A stretch of 59,031 bases of DNA from Zygnema cylindricum (GCA_037447655.1 JBBHKE010003146.1:1-59031); one strand, 5' to 3'; positions 7,947-18,756 are shown, numbered from the stretch's first letter. Translations and numbers: made by a program. The notes: generated by a model not told the origin, from the letters alone.

Positions 7947-9938
7947 ATGGAGCCCATAGAATTTCATGTTATGGGCCCACCATCTAGGGTGCCTATGTTC
8001 GATGGAACAGACTTCACTTATTGGGAGTTTATTATGGAGGGATTGCTTTTCGAGAAGCACTTATGGGGAATTGTTTCGGGACAAGTGAGATGTCCGCCAC
8101 CTGGCTTTTGAGGAGCTTACTGTGGAGAACCATCTGAGGCTGCCCAGAATATCAACCGGAGTTTAGATGCAACGAAAGGTGAAGGGAAAAATATTGTGAT
8201 GGAAGGGGGAAAAGGGGAGAAGGATAAAGGGACACTTATGGTGAGGGGAGCTATGCTCTCCGCCACATCTTCACTTAGAGGGGTTATAAGTAAAACTGAA
8301 GAAAATGATAGTAAAATTTGGGAGTATAAAAACACTATACCAAAACATCTTATACTTAGATATGTGTCTAAGTCCATAGCTATCACTCTTTTAAGTCTTA
8401 CCAAGTCTTCGGAAATATGGGAAACACTAAGACAGATTTATAAGAGTGAGACTATTCAGAGGCAGCAGTTAGTAAAACAGGAAATAGAGGCCTATGTTTA
8501 TAAAGGCGGTAACATGATAGAGTTTTGCAATGATATTGCTGCGTTATATGTTGAGCTTGCTAGTGCGGGGTATGTAGAATCTGAGGAGAGAAAGATCAAT
8601 ACACTACTCATGAAACTCCCAGATGAGTACGAAAACATCATTAATCGTATGCAGGCAATGGATGGCTCTTCATGGACTTGGAGCTTTACCATGGGGATAA
8701 TTCTTGTGAGGGAAAGGACTTTGGAGCTTCGTAGGGGAAGTGAGAGGGTAACTGCATTTACAGCTGGTGGTGATTGGCGGAAGCGTGATGAGAGGAACGG
8801 CAGTGACGAGCGGAAGCGTGATGAGAGGAAGAAAGACAAAGGTAAACCTTATCGGAAATTTGGTGGAAAGAGAGGGAGAGGAAAAGAAAGGGGAGCTTTG
8901 AAAAATGGTGTTTGCTTCTTTTGTAGAGAACCGGGTCACTATATAGAGGAGTGTCCTTGTTTGGAGGAACTTAGAAGTTGGAATGTGAAAGAGGAGGAAG
9001 AAGGGGAAGAGGATGAAGAGGATGAAGAAATTTTGGTGCTTCTTCACATCGGTAGAATGGAGAAGAGAGAGAAGTACACAGAAATTACACGAAAGCAACG
9101 ATGTGCTTTTGGAGGTATAAGGGAAGTAAGAGGAAGGGAGGTACTTGAGGGAGTTAGAAATGATGAGGATGTGAAAGAGTGTAAAAAGTATGACTTAGAA
9201 ATGAGAAAGTCAAATCTAGGATACATAAATGAAAAAGGGAAAAATAAAAATAATGAGGATAATTTTATAAATATTTTGGAAACAGAAAACTGGTTGGAAA
9301 GGGAGACTTCAACGGATTTGGAGGAAAGGGGAGAAGTAAAACTAGAGGGGGTTTTAAAGGATAGGGGAGAAAAGAAATATTTAATGAAAAGTTTAGGGGA
9401 GGAGAAATACTCTTTGGGAATAATTATAGAAAGTGATAGTGGAAAGAATTCCATGGGAGAGAGTGAGGAAAGTTCAGAAAATGGGTTGAGTATCATGGAT
9501 AAAAATATGAGCTTGGAAGATGTAGATTTTATGAGGAACTTAGTGGGGAATCTTGATATAACGATAAATATGGGGGGTAATAGTTTTGACATCACTAATG
9601 GGAGTGATGGCATTTATGGTGGTGTGCCTGTAAAAGGGTTAGCATCTGGGTGTGTGTCGCAGATTGGGGATGGGGCTGGTTTTTTTAATTGCAAGAGGGA
9701 AATCGGATTCTGTGTGGATGGAAAAGAGATGAGTGGGATAAAATTTTTGCTTGGATTTATGGAAAATTGTATGCTTAATAAAATATTTGATCAGCAAGAT
9801 GGAATGTTTATTTCAGCTCATCTAACGGACCTTTTAAAATACGAGAGAATTCACTTAAAGTTTTATGAGGAGAAAAGAAAGAGGAAAAAGAAAAGAAGGA
9901 AAAAAAAATATTATATATATATTTTTAGTGGGAGTTGA
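7947..9938 (+). pseudogene. gag: B1 collapsed Gag-(RT/RNase H relic) ORF, one nonsense codon
   Basis: One frame of 663 codons begins with ATG 20 bp inside the LTR (MEPIEF) and reads through the primer-binding site as VMGPP. Copia-type Gag follows (FTYWEF near the start; KLPDEYENIINRMQ in the middle), then a CCHC knuckle (CFFCREPGHYIEEC at about 8912-8955), an acidic stretch, and RKQRCAFGGIRE, which matches the residues just before protease in full elements. From about 9200 it aligns without protease or integrase to the end of RT (LGEEKYSLGI against GEARYILGI of A2) and to RNase H (GGNSFDITNGSD..YG; SGCVSQIGDGA). RNase H catalytic residues are only partly kept. A TGA at 8109-8111 breaks the frame; B2 reads GGA there. 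Confidence 0.85.
7967..7981 (+). promoter_or_regulatory. Primer-binding site, half-tRNA(iMet) type (B1)
   Basis: TGTTATGGGCCCACC follows the LTR directly and differs at one base from the window consensus GGTTATGGGCCCACC. It is complementary to the anticodon stem-loop of initiator tRNA-Met (CCCATAACC), not to the tRNA 3' end. The equivalent sites are 21036-21049 (A1), 26417-26431 (A2), 44122-44136 (B2), 50207-50221 (H2), 50803-50817 (M), 55298-55312 (J, GGTTTTGGGCCCACG) and 58297-58311 (C1). Confidence 0.8.
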
Positions 9939-9954
9939 AAAGAAAGTAGACTAG

Positions 9955-9967
9955 AAAATAATGGGAG
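9955..9967 (+). promoter_or_regulatory. Polypurine tract of B1
   Basis: The purine block GAAAATAATGGGAG ends exactly at the 3' LTR start TGTTGAAATT. It is the usual copia tract with one T interruption, and it is also present in B2 (reverse complement of 42136-42149). Confidence 0.75.
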
Positions 9968-11202
9968 TGTTGAAATTAATGTATTTTCTAGGTCTGTATT
10001 GGAAAAATAAATAGAGTAAGTCAGCAAAGGCAACCTGCTTCTAGCTCAACTCTCCCCGGTCCCCATACTTGTTGCAGTCACTGAAGACCAGAGAGAGAGC
10101 TAGAGCCATGGCTATCTAAAGAGGATAGACTAATTCGTAGTTTGTACCAAAATGGTTATGACGGTTCCAGAATTTGATCCTGGTCCCTACATCCTACTCG
10201 GACGTTAGCTTTAGCCTATAGCTTAGAGTAAACGATGGCATATGTAGGGTACAATAGGTATTTATATATGGACAAGAAGAGAGTTCTAACAAACTAACAA
10301 ATAACCAAAAACTGCTCTAAACCAGATTTGAACCATGATCTGTGGTTATATTTGTAGACGTAAGCCTTAACCAATAAGGCTTTATCGAAATGTTACACGT
10401 GACAAGTTTCATAAATACATAAACATTAACGCAACAGCTAATTAACAACAGACTAACCAAAAGGAGCAATTCCTGCATGTACGCGAAGCTGAACCGTGTA
10501 AAATATGTTTTGATCGGACGGCCGGCATTATAGCCGCCACGCGAAGTGAGCTTTTGGCGGCATACGGAGATAGCGTCACGCGGTACCACGTGGCGCCACA
10601 TTATTTGATACCGGAGAAGATGGGAGGAGGAACCATGGCTTCCGATTTGACAGGTGTCACCTTCTAGAGCTTGTAGTACAATGGTCGTACAATAAGTACA
10701 TCGCCCATTGTACCTTCTTGTACTATATAGTGTTCCTATTGGACTAGGGTTTAGTAGTAGGTAGTCATGAGTAGGCAGACTAAGACTTAGTGATATTTCG
10801 GTACCTCTCTCTAAGAGAGCTTGTAACTATAAAGGTCATATTTGACCAGCCATAACTTAATGCTCGGGTGAGCAAATTCAGTGATTCTTTTTGCTACGGA
10901 CTCAAGGGAGTCTAAGGTACACAATGGTGTAGTCGGTCAGAGTCTTTGCGTGCCAGGGTGTCACTTATTCAGTGGGAAAGTCAAAGTGGGGAATATTGTC
11001 CAAAACACATATTGAAGCTTTGCATTTTGTGGTGGAACTGAGCACACAGAAGGTCTTCTCTTCACAGGGGTGAAGGTATATTGGGGTTCTTATTGTCAAG
11101 GGATCATTTATTTGGGTTTATATCAACTTGGAGTCGGCACTATCTAGATTAGCTTCTTTTGGATCTGCGAATTCTGTGGGCAATGGAGCCCATAGAATTT
11201 CA
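9968..11202 (+). repeat. B1 3' LTR
   Basis: It has the same length and module order as the 5' LTR, with scattered single-base differences (for example gaaatgttacacgtgacaag against gaaacgatacacgtgacggg in the 5' LTR). The antisense tRNA-like modules are at 10149-10234 and 10307-10392. Confidence 0.92.
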
Positions 11203-11515
11203 AATTGCAATAAAAATCACACCATTCTCATCTTCAAACATATAGATAGAATTGACAGAGTTGATCTGGATATGTAAGAAACCGGTGAGAAACTCATCTA
11301 GTTTCTTATTCCACTGTCGGGGAGCTTGCTTAAATCCATATAAGGACTTTATGAGTCTGCAGACTTTGCTCAGTTCTCCTTCCTCCACGAACCCCTCTGG
11401 TTGCTGCATGAAAATTTCTTCCCCTAATTCACCATTGAGAAATGCGGTTTTAATATCCATCTGGTGTATTTCCATGCGCTAGACTGAGGAGAATCCTTAC
11501 TGATGAGAACCGAAC
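11203..11515 (-). pseudogene. pol: Copia fragment P, RT palm part (right part)
   Basis: The minus strand encodes the RT segment HQMDIKTAFLNGE, EEIFMQQPEGFVEEGE and RLIKSLYGFKQAPRQWNKK, ending in FIAI just before the YVDD position, which is where B1 inserted. The right edge at 11515 is the insertion point of the chromovirus Q. The rest of P (gag, protease, integrase) is not found to the right of Q. Confidence 0.85.
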
Positions 11516-12018
11516 TGTAAAAGAAGTGACAATACACCACAACACGTCACAGTGCACAACGGAAAACACCAAGGATTTTCCCATAGCAACAGCAGGAGCA
11601 CACAGAACTCACAGACAAGGTTGCGCTTTATTACTTGAAAGAGAGTACAAGGTTGCGCTAGCTGTGTAGGTCTACTTGAGGTCTGCCATTCACCAGGTCT
11701 ACTTGACTATTTAAACTAACTGCTAGTCAACTTAGTACTATACAGCTGTACAGGTGGACCTTCACGGTCAACCGAGATCTATCCAAAACTTCCTTCTAGA
11801 ACTATACAGCTCAATCTACATTCTGCGGCGTTGCTATGCTGCGCTGCTACGCTGCTGCGCTACTAAGTTGCTACGCCGCTAAGTTGCTATGCTGCTATGC
11901 TCCGCTGGTCTGGAATTGAAGCTGCGCTGGTCTGGAATCGCAACTGCGCTGCTCTGAAATCGCAACTATAGCAGCCTAGCCCTAGCCACTAATTACCCAA
12001 TTCTGTAACCCTGTTACA
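11516..12018 (-). repeat. Q 3' LTR (503 bp)
   Basis: On the minus strand it begins TGTAACAGGGTTACAG at 12018 and ends TTACA at 11516. It contains degenerate short repeats of the kind ctgctatg/ctgcgctg at about 11824-11965. It has no tRNA-like module and none of the copia LTR blocks. Confidence 0.75.
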
Positions 12019-12030
12019 GTGCCTCCCACT
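12019..12030 (-). promoter_or_regulatory. Polypurine tract of Q
   Basis: On the minus strand it reads AGTGGGAGGCAC immediately before the LTR start TGTAAC. This purine-rich block fixes the LTR boundary and orientation. Confidence 0.7.
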
Positions 12031-12063
12031 AAGGATTCAGCGTCCAGCTGAACATTGAGTGAC

Positions 12064-13466
12064 TCAGGGAAATTGCAACTGCCGGAGTATGTCGTATGTT
12101 TCCTCGCGATACTCTTCGAACTCCTGGCGAAGGGCGTTGAGTTGATTTTGGAGCTGTTCACATCGGGTCTCCAGTAATGCGATGTGATGATCTGCAGTTG
12201 CCAACCGCCTCAGAGTGATTCGCTCCCGAACATGATCATCCCCTTCCTCGGGTACAACCTCGGGTACTTCGGGTCGCGGCAGGATGGCCGCCGGTGCAGG
12301 CTTCTCAGGTGCCGGAATCCGGGGTTCTTCAGGTTCAGCCACTGGGGAAACTTCCTCCGCTTCATCCGCCGGTTCCCACCGAGGTACTTTCCGTAATTTA
12401 AAGGACACGTGCTTCCTTGCAGCTCGGGCTCGCTGCAGAGCATTCTTTCGGGCCAGCTTGAGTGCCCGTACCTCAGGGGTGACCTCCGCCCTAGAGATGA
12501 TGTCGTGGAGGCGGACATCCCACGGGTGATAATGACGGAGTAACCCGGGAACATCAATCATATACCTGTAGTTGTCTTCTACCACTTCCACGAACGGTAA
12601 GGCGTGAGGATTTAGCTGCACATAACCTTTATGATTATTTCCCAGGTCTTTTGTCTGCATGAAATTCCACGCTGGGTGTGACGGAACGTCGGCAGGAATA
12701 CGGATAGGATCTTAGGCTTCCCTATACACCATTCCTCGGGCCACTCCGAGGGGTTCCAATAAAACCTTTTGGCGAAGCGGAAGGCGAGGTCTGGATGCTG
12801 GGTGTCGACCGGTAGTGGAAAGAGGTAGTCGGGAATTTCCTCTCTCTGTTCACTTTCCTCCTCCGAATCTCTTCGGTTTCCTCGCAGGAGGAACACATCG
12901 TCGCCACTGGGGTATTGTGCCTCTGCCTTCCTCTCCGCGCTTTCAGACGACTGCTTGTCCGCGGTACTCTCCTTGTTTGGGTCCCGCATCACCTCTAGAT
13001 CTGAGGCGCGCTCTTCAATTGGCGGAGGCGTTGGTTCTCGTTCCGGTTCCTCCGCCTCCGATAGCTCATGATCTTCTTTAAATTCCTGATCACCTTCCCG
13101 AGTTAGGGTGTATTCATGGTCCAGTGAGTTTTCTGACCCCTCCCCTCCACTGGTCATTGCCGGTCCTACCTCACTACTGGCACTTTCCTCAGGTTCCGAC
13201 TCCACTTCTACTTCTCTTCGCCTGCTTACTTCCACCATGGCCTCCGCCGCCCTTAAGAATCTCTCGGGACGGTTCGGATCTTCTTGTCCCACCCGTACCA
13301 GTCTCCTCCTTTTCGATGGTGGAGAGGACGACGACGCCATAGACACTGTTGAACCAGACAATTCTGGTAATTCCAGAAGCGAAGGTAAACTGATTGTGCG
13401 GAGAGAAGCAATTTCCAAGCTGCCGAGACTAGGTTGGTCGTGAGGACGGATGGCGGCTTTATTCAC
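12064..13466 (-). pseudogene. Q extra 3' ORF (acidic, coiled-coil), one frameshift
   Basis: Two frames, 12612-13466 (284 codons) and 12064-12660 (198 codons), make one protein of about 465 residues. The first frame stops making sense after IGKPK, and the other continues IPADVPSHPAW then NFMQTKD, so a base was lost near 12705. The N-terminal part has a basic patch (PSKRRRLVR) and long acidic Ser/Glu-rich stretches. A Trp-rich block (YWNPSEWPEEW) follows, then a Pro/Glu region. The last 50 residues form a heptad-like helix (HIALLETRCEQLQNQLNALRQ). I recognise no enzyme, zinc knuckle or transmembrane segment. It sits in sense, between chromodomain and LTR, where typical chromoviruses have nothing. 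It could be a structural or nucleic-acid binding accessory protein. Confidence 0.6.
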
Positions 13467-13658
13467 GGGGGTTGAGGGTTTCAGCGTGCGAGGGTATCGC
13501 AGGGTCCATCAAACTGCGCTGCTGCGGCGAAACAGAGGGTTCGTCGTTACCCACATAGTGAAACACAATTGCGACGTTGCGCTTTCCTGTCAGCACAGCG
13601 GTGGTACTGCGATCCTCTGACGTCATCGTAACCATGTTGCGCTGCGGTGGCTGCGCTG

Positions 13659-15055
13659 CTATAGCGCTGCGGTGTGGTAACATCGCAGTTGCGGTCCTTT
13701 GCCGCGTCCCCAAGATGATTGCGATGGTTGCGACACTGCGATTCGCTCCTTTGTTGCGGCCGCTGCTATCGCCCCTCCGGTAAAGCTGAGTGTCCTCACT
13801 CCGCTGAAACGGCGCAGCAACTCCGGAGAATGCAGATCCCCCTCGTCCACCCAAGAGTCGTCCTCAGCACCGTAACCCTTCCAACGCACCAAGTATTGGG
13901 TGGAGTTGGAATTCCGAGAGTGGCGTGACTGAAGGACTCTTCCACCTCATACTCGTCCGAGGTTCCCCGAACGGGTGGTAAAGGAGTTTGCTGTCGTCGA
14001 TTAGGGAACAGTGAATCAGGATCGCAGAATGGTTTAAGAAGGGAAACAGGGAAGACATTGTGGATATGCCAGTCCGTCGGGATATCCAACTTGTAAGCCA
14101 CGTCGCCTACACGGGAAAGAATTGTGAACGGTGGCGTGAACTTCGGTGCCAACTTCTTAGAGAGGGCACCCGGCAAGGAGAGGTTTGCCATATTAAGGCG
14201 AACCTTGTCCCCCTCGCGAAAGACGGTGTCCTTCCGGTGAGCGTCGGCCTGCGACTTTTGACGATCCTTTGCCATTTGGAGCGCCTTGGCCGCCTTTTCC
14301 AGGTTTCCTTGCAGCGTTTTAGCAAAGGCAAGAGCTGCCGGTGTTTGGCAGTCCGCTACCAATAAGTTTTGGGGAAAAGTGGGCTGTCGTCCATTGAGGG
14401 AGAATGGCGTAGCGTTCGTTGACGAGTGCACTGCACTGTTGTATGCTACCTTGATCGCTGTTAAATGGTCCGTCCAATCCGTTTGGTGCACCGAGACATA
14501 AGCCCGCAATGCTTCCTCCAAAGTTCGATTCACCCTTTCAGTCTGACCATCATTTTGAGGGTGGTAGGCTGTGGACATGGCCAGTTGCGTGCCACATAAC
14601 GCAAATAGATTTTGCCAAAAGTGGCTCACGAATTTACGATCGCGGTCGCTGACGATTTTTGTCGGAAGTCCATGATGGCGGAATATCTCCCGAAAGAATA
14701 AGTTCGCTATATCGCGTGCAGTAGCTATGGTGGACGTGGGAAGAAAATGTGGCATTTTTGTCAAGTAATCCACGACGACGAAGTTTGAGTCGTAGCCCTC
14801 CTTCGTCCTGGGAAGGGCCACGATGAAATCCATCGAGATCGCCTCCCAAGGAACAGATGGTATAGGAAGGGGTTGTAACAAACCTTGGTGTCCTGAGTCC
14901 GTCTTGTTCCTATTACAAGAGTCACACGTCCGGACATATTCGGCATGGTCTCGAGTCATGTTTGGCCAATAATACGCCCCAGCGACACGTGCGGTTGTTT
15001 TATCCCGCCCAAAATGTCCACTGAGCGGCTCGTCGTGACTCATTTTTAGAATCAT
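13659..15055 (-). pseudogene. pol: Q integrase with C-terminal chromodomain, one frameshift
   Basis: The 13796-15055 frame covers the zinc-binding domain (HFGRDKT...YYWPNM...CDSCNRNK), the core with D (SMDFIVALP), D (SDRDRKF) and E (GQTERVNRTLEE), and the GPY-type region (LAPKFTPPFTILSRVG). After EVEESFSHAT the frame is lost. The chromodomain continues in another frame at 13659-13892 (RWKGYGAEDDSWV). The integrase catalytic triad is complete, so only the chromodomain join is broken. Chromodomains of this class direct integration to modified chromatin in studied chromoviruses. Confidence 0.88.
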
Positions 15056-15107
15056 GTGACGGAGCTCCGTACTTGTTGGTACATAAAGCCGGGTTGTCTT
15101 ACTCGGT

Positions 15108-16442
15108 TTGTATCGTCACATACCATTGGCGGTTTGAACGAGTACCTTCCATTTAATGAGTTCCTTTAGTGCATCATCGTCGCCGAAGGCGGCCTTTATC
15201 CGACCTAACCACTGTTCGTCCACCTGCACCGTACTAGTGACTGCGCTGAGTTTCGGATCTTGCGCCGCGGTCAACGCTGCGAAGTCCCCTTTCGCAGAGC
15301 TTACGTTCCCAAACTGCGATGCTTGCGGTCGTTGCGCCGCTACTGGCGCAGCGACTCCGGGTCTCCTTGACAGCGCATCCGCCGGGTTCCTCTTGCCTGG
15401 CTTATATTCTATAACAAGTTCCGGACCGAAGGTTTGCAGAAACATCATCCAACGCACTTGTTTCTTGGACAACTTCGGTTGGGTTTGAAGATATAGTAAG
15501 GCGTGGTGATTCGTGATAATCGTGATCCGTTTCCCCTGATCATAACACTTCCAAACCTCCAGCGCATTGATGATAGCTATTGTCTCTTTCTCATGGGTGG
15601 CCCAGTTCAGCTCTGCTGCCTTTAGTTTTCGACCGTCGTAGGCGATAGGTTGAAGGCCTTTCCCATGATCTTGCATAAGGATCGCTCCAATAGCCGTATC
15701 GCTAGCGTCGGTAATTATCGTCCAAGGTAAGTCCGGGTCGGGAATAGCTAACACAGGGGCGGTAACCAACCGCTCCTTTAGCGTGTTAAAGGCTGCCCCT
15801 TGTGCTGCTTTCCAATCATAGGGCACGTCATTCTTTAGCAATTCCGTGAGCGGTGCAGAGATTTTTGCGAAACCTTCGACAAAACGTCGATAATAGGAGC
15901 ATAATCCTAGAAAGCTCCGTAACTCCGTGATATTTGCCGGCTGCGGCCACTCCTTAACGGCCTTTGTCTTGTTTGGATCCACTGCGATTCCGTCCCGGCT
16001 CACCACATGGCCTAAAAAATCAATCTTCTCCTTGAAGAAGTCTTATTTACTTCTTTTTGCGTACAATTTATTTTCCCGAAGGACTGGGAGAACCGTCCGT
16101 AAGTGCTTCATATGCTCCTCCTGCGTTCGGCTTTACACCAATATGTCGTCTAGGAAGACGATCACAAACGCTTCCAGATACTGCCGAAAGATGGAATTCA
16201 TTAAATGCATAAAGGTTGCCGGTGCGTTAGTCAACCCGAACGGCATTACCCGAAACTGGATATGACCGTATCGAGTTCTGAACGCCGCTTTCTCCACATC
16301 TTCCTTGGCAATTCTAATCTGGTGGTAGCCGCTCCGCAAGTCTATTTTCGAAAAATATTGAGCACCTCGAAGTCGATCCTGCAATTCGCCTATCCTCGGC
16401 AGGGGGTACGCATTCTTCACCGTTAATTTGTTCAGCGCTCGG
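15108..16442 (-). pseudogene. pol: Q reverse transcriptase and RNase H, 5' truncated
   Basis: The right part (16133-16442) has the RT palm: [34 protein letters not shown] and FLDDILV, followed by a stop near 16132. The left part (15116-16006) has the RT thumb ([15 protein letters not shown]) and RNase H ([41 protein letters not shown]). TNHHALLYL stands where TDHHAL is usual, so one acidic position is changed. At least two stops separate the blocks. RT upstream of [12 protein letters not shown] is cut off by the LTR at 16443. Confidence 0.88.
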
Positions 16443-17490
16443 TGTAGAAACTAATGGTTTTCAAGTAATTTCTAGGTCTGTAAAGAAATAAAGAAGCCGA
16501 GGCAGTCTACCTCTAACTTCTCTCTCCAACTCTCAAACTTGTCGCAGTCACTGAGAAATTGGAGAGGATGCTAGAGCCATGGCTACCTAGGCTATCCTGA
16601 GGTTTACGGGAAATTTATATTAGTTAGGGTTTATTTATTTAAAAGGTATGTGCCGGCGGCATGAATTGATCCTTGTACCTACCGGCCGGCAGACAGGAAA
16701 TAGCCGGAAGCCTTAGCCGTTAAGCCTAGCAATAGTGTTACGTAGCATATAGTTTGATATTTATTTAAATGATTATACGTGCGATAAATCATTTAACAGA
16801 AATGGATTACGTGATACATAGATCCTGTAATATATAATGTACGAATTACGGTACGGACTAAAATCAATACCGCGCATTTGTTTCGTAAGTGAAACAAATA
16901 CGGCGCATGTATTTATTACGGCTAAGATTAAATCCGAATTTAATCGGACGGCCGGGATTAGCGCCGAGATCGCGGAGGAAGATTTCGGCGGTTTGTGGCC
17001 ATCGCCACATCGGATGACGCGTGGCGAAATTCCGTTGGATTGTGGAATCTCCGGAGATTACGGCACCGAATCCGGATTTGACATGTGTCGACATTTTGGC
17101 CATGTCGTACAATGTCCGTACATAAAGTACACCGGCAGCTGTACTTTTGCGTACGGAACTCAATTCTGATTGGTTCCGTTCATCAGAAGATAGAGTTTGT
17201 GAGAGAGATAGGACTTAGAAAAATTAGAAGATATGACCCCCTCTCCCAGAGAGCTTCTGTGCAAAAGGTCAACTTTGACCCTCCATAACTTACTGCTCAG
17301 GGGAGCAAATTCAGAGATTCTTTTTGCTATCGACTCAGGGGAGTCTTGCCTTCACAAGGGTCCAGGTGGTCAGGGTTTTTGTTTGCCAAGGTGGCAGTTA
17401 TTTTTGCTGAAACACAAAGGGGTCAGGATTATCCTAGAGGCTTCTTGGAAGCTGTCTACTCTGAGGACTTATGGAGGTCTCAGAGTTTCA
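16443..17490 (+). repeat. Solo LTR of copia family A
   Basis: It runs from TGTAGAAACTAATGG to GAGTTTCA and matches the LTRs of A1 and A2. No primer site follows (agaggaacgag) and no coding body is attached. The flanks CTCGG and AGAGG do not match, so the copy was probably formed or trimmed by recombination that also removed the 5' part of Q. The antisense tRNA-like module is at 16641-16730. Confidence 0.88.
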
Positions 17491-17599
17491 AGAGGAACGA
17501 GTAAAGAAAACAGCTAAAAATTATCTTTGGTTAGGTGTATCGCTATTTCGATTGTGAGCAGACAGTAGTCACAGACACGTGCCCCGCACGACTTAACGC

Positions 17600-18300
17600 C
17601 TCTCGCTGATTGAACAAATTCACACCGAGCTGGGTCACTATGGGACCAAACGCACCTTAAGCCTGCTGTAGGCACGCTATTTGTGGTCTGGGATGCAATC
17701 TGATGTCGCATTGGTATTGCACAAGTGTGCAATATGTGATCATCTACGTACCTCTTTTAGCAAACGACAGACTACCCTCCAACCATTACCCATCAAAGGG
17801 TTATTTTACCGCTGGTCGTGCGATTTGGCAGGTCTCTTTCTCATATCTCGGAGGGGGAAACAATATATAATGATCATGATAGAAAATTTTAGCTAAATGG
17901 GTTGAAGTAGTAGCGTTACCGCACAAAAATGCAAAGCTCACCACCGCCGCCTTTAAGGAACATGTCCTAATGAGATATGGCGCGCCAGCCGAAGTCCTCA
18001 CAGATGAAGGGACTGAATTTCGCAGAGAATTCCAAGAAGTGCCAGATGACGCTCTCATGGACCATCGTCGAACAAGCCGCAATCATCCACAAGCTGATGG
18101 ATTGGCGGAATGTGCAGTTCAGACCTTCAAGCGGGCATTACGCAAGCATTGCTTGGAAAAACATATAACAATGTGGGACGAGTCACTTGGCTATATTGCC
18201 ATGGGGTATCAAATGTCGGTACAAGCGAGTCTTGCTAATTTGAGTCCATACTATGTGTTATTTGGGCATCAACCCTTGTTGGGTAGGAATATCCAGAAAT
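17600..18300 (+). pseudogene. pol: Second Ty3/gypsy integrase fragment
   Basis: Plus-strand frames 17681-17896 and 17970-18542 read as an integrase. The zinc domain is HTELGHYGTKRTLSLL and CAICDHLRTSF; the core has YRWSCDLAG (first D), AEVLTDEGTEF (second D) and ADGLAECAV (E), then a core end LSPYYVLFGHQP. A stop (TAG near 17669) and an extra base near 17893 break it. It differs strongly from Q integrase (HRRTSRNHPQADG in place of AYHPQNDGQ). I place this type, from general knowledge, with gypsy elements common in green algae and early land plants. No LTR is attached. Confidence 0.8.
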
Positions 18301-18756
18301 GCGCAAGCTTTTCGCTTCCCTTACTGTTTGATGAGGTTTTTCTGGTTTTTCCATTAACTGTAGCCGCGCGCAGTTCGAATCTAAATCGTCCGTTCGTTTG
18401 CATGATTTGTGGCCGTAGATGCGTGTTTGAATTCACGCTGGTCTGGGCATATTTCCAGGTCGGCGTATGGGTTCTCCGATCGTACGTACGACAACTTAAA
18501 TTGCTTCGCGAAAATTTCGGCGCCTCACAAATATACGTATGACAACTTAAATCGCTTCCTAGAAATTCCGACGCCTGACAATTTCGCGTACAGAATCTAA
18601 CATGTCCCCTGATTTCTTGGAGGTAACGACAATCTGTACGACCATGTCACCACCGAAACATACCAACTTTCAAATTAGTGTGGCGTCCCTCTTTAGGGAC
18701 AATTTACATGCAATTTCAAGGCGGTTAGCTGTTGTTAAGTGCAGCCGACATGATGC
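18301..18756. other. Unassigned stretch with a two-copy tandem repeat
   Basis: No coding domain is recognisable after the integrase remnant. Two imperfect copies of about 50 bp (gtacgacaacttaaattgct at about 18486-18535 and gtatgacaacttaaatcgct at about 18537-18592) lie in tandem. The phrase gcttcgcga recalls the LTR of J, but the match is too short to assign. Confidence 0.45.

Larger units (their letters stand above)
6732..7966 (+). repeat. B1 5' LTR
   Basis: It runs from TGTTGAAATT to ATTTCA. In order it carries the stem-loop with loop ACTTGTTGCAGTCACTGA (6831-6848), the palindrome AGCCATGGCT, two antisense tRNA-like modules (6913-6998, 7071-7156), the block CGGACGGCCGG, a CCACGTGGC G-box near 7350, five GTAC cores (7440-7486), a TATATAG box near 7485-7492, and R-U5 hairpins including GCTCGGGTGAGC and GACTCAGGGGAGTC. 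The gag start codon lies in its last 20 bp. Confidence 0.92.
6732..11202 (+). mobile_element. B1: non-autonomous copia-derived element with collapsed gag-pol ORF
   Basis: Two LTRs of 1235 bp each (6732-7966 and 9968-11202) differ at only a few sites, so insertion was recent. The 2-kb interior has a primer-binding site, one long ORF and a polypurine tract, but no integrase, no protease active site and no RT palm. It interrupts fragment P. The flanks (CATAA before, AATTG after) overlap by a single base instead of showing a 5-bp duplication. A second copy, B2 (40963-45372), has the same organisation, so this is a family and not a one-off deletion. Confidence 0.9.
11516..16442 (-). mobile_element. 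Q: Ty3/gypsy chromovirus, 5' truncated
   Basis: From the 3' end (left) it has an LTR (11516-12018), a polypurine-like tract, an extra ORF (12064-13466), integrase with chromodomain (13659-15055) and RT-RNase H (about 15108-16442). Gag, protease, the 5' LTR and the primer site are missing, because family A solo LTR sequence begins at 16443. The GC content is visibly higher than in the copia elements. Domain order (RT-RNase H before integrase) and a chromodomain after integrase are diagnostic of chromoviruses. Confidence 0.9.

Noticed and set aside
9044-9613. 189-aa minus-strand ORF opposite B1 gag, also seen opposite B2 (42491-42949)
   Set aside because: It is the shadow of the purine-rich gag frame. 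Its conservation follows from the sense ORF, and it has no motif of its own.
12284-13443. Plus-strand ORFs opposite the Q extra ORF
   Set aside because: They are less continuous than the minus-strand frame, antisense to the element, and their Ser/Pro-rich composition mirrors the acidic sense protein.
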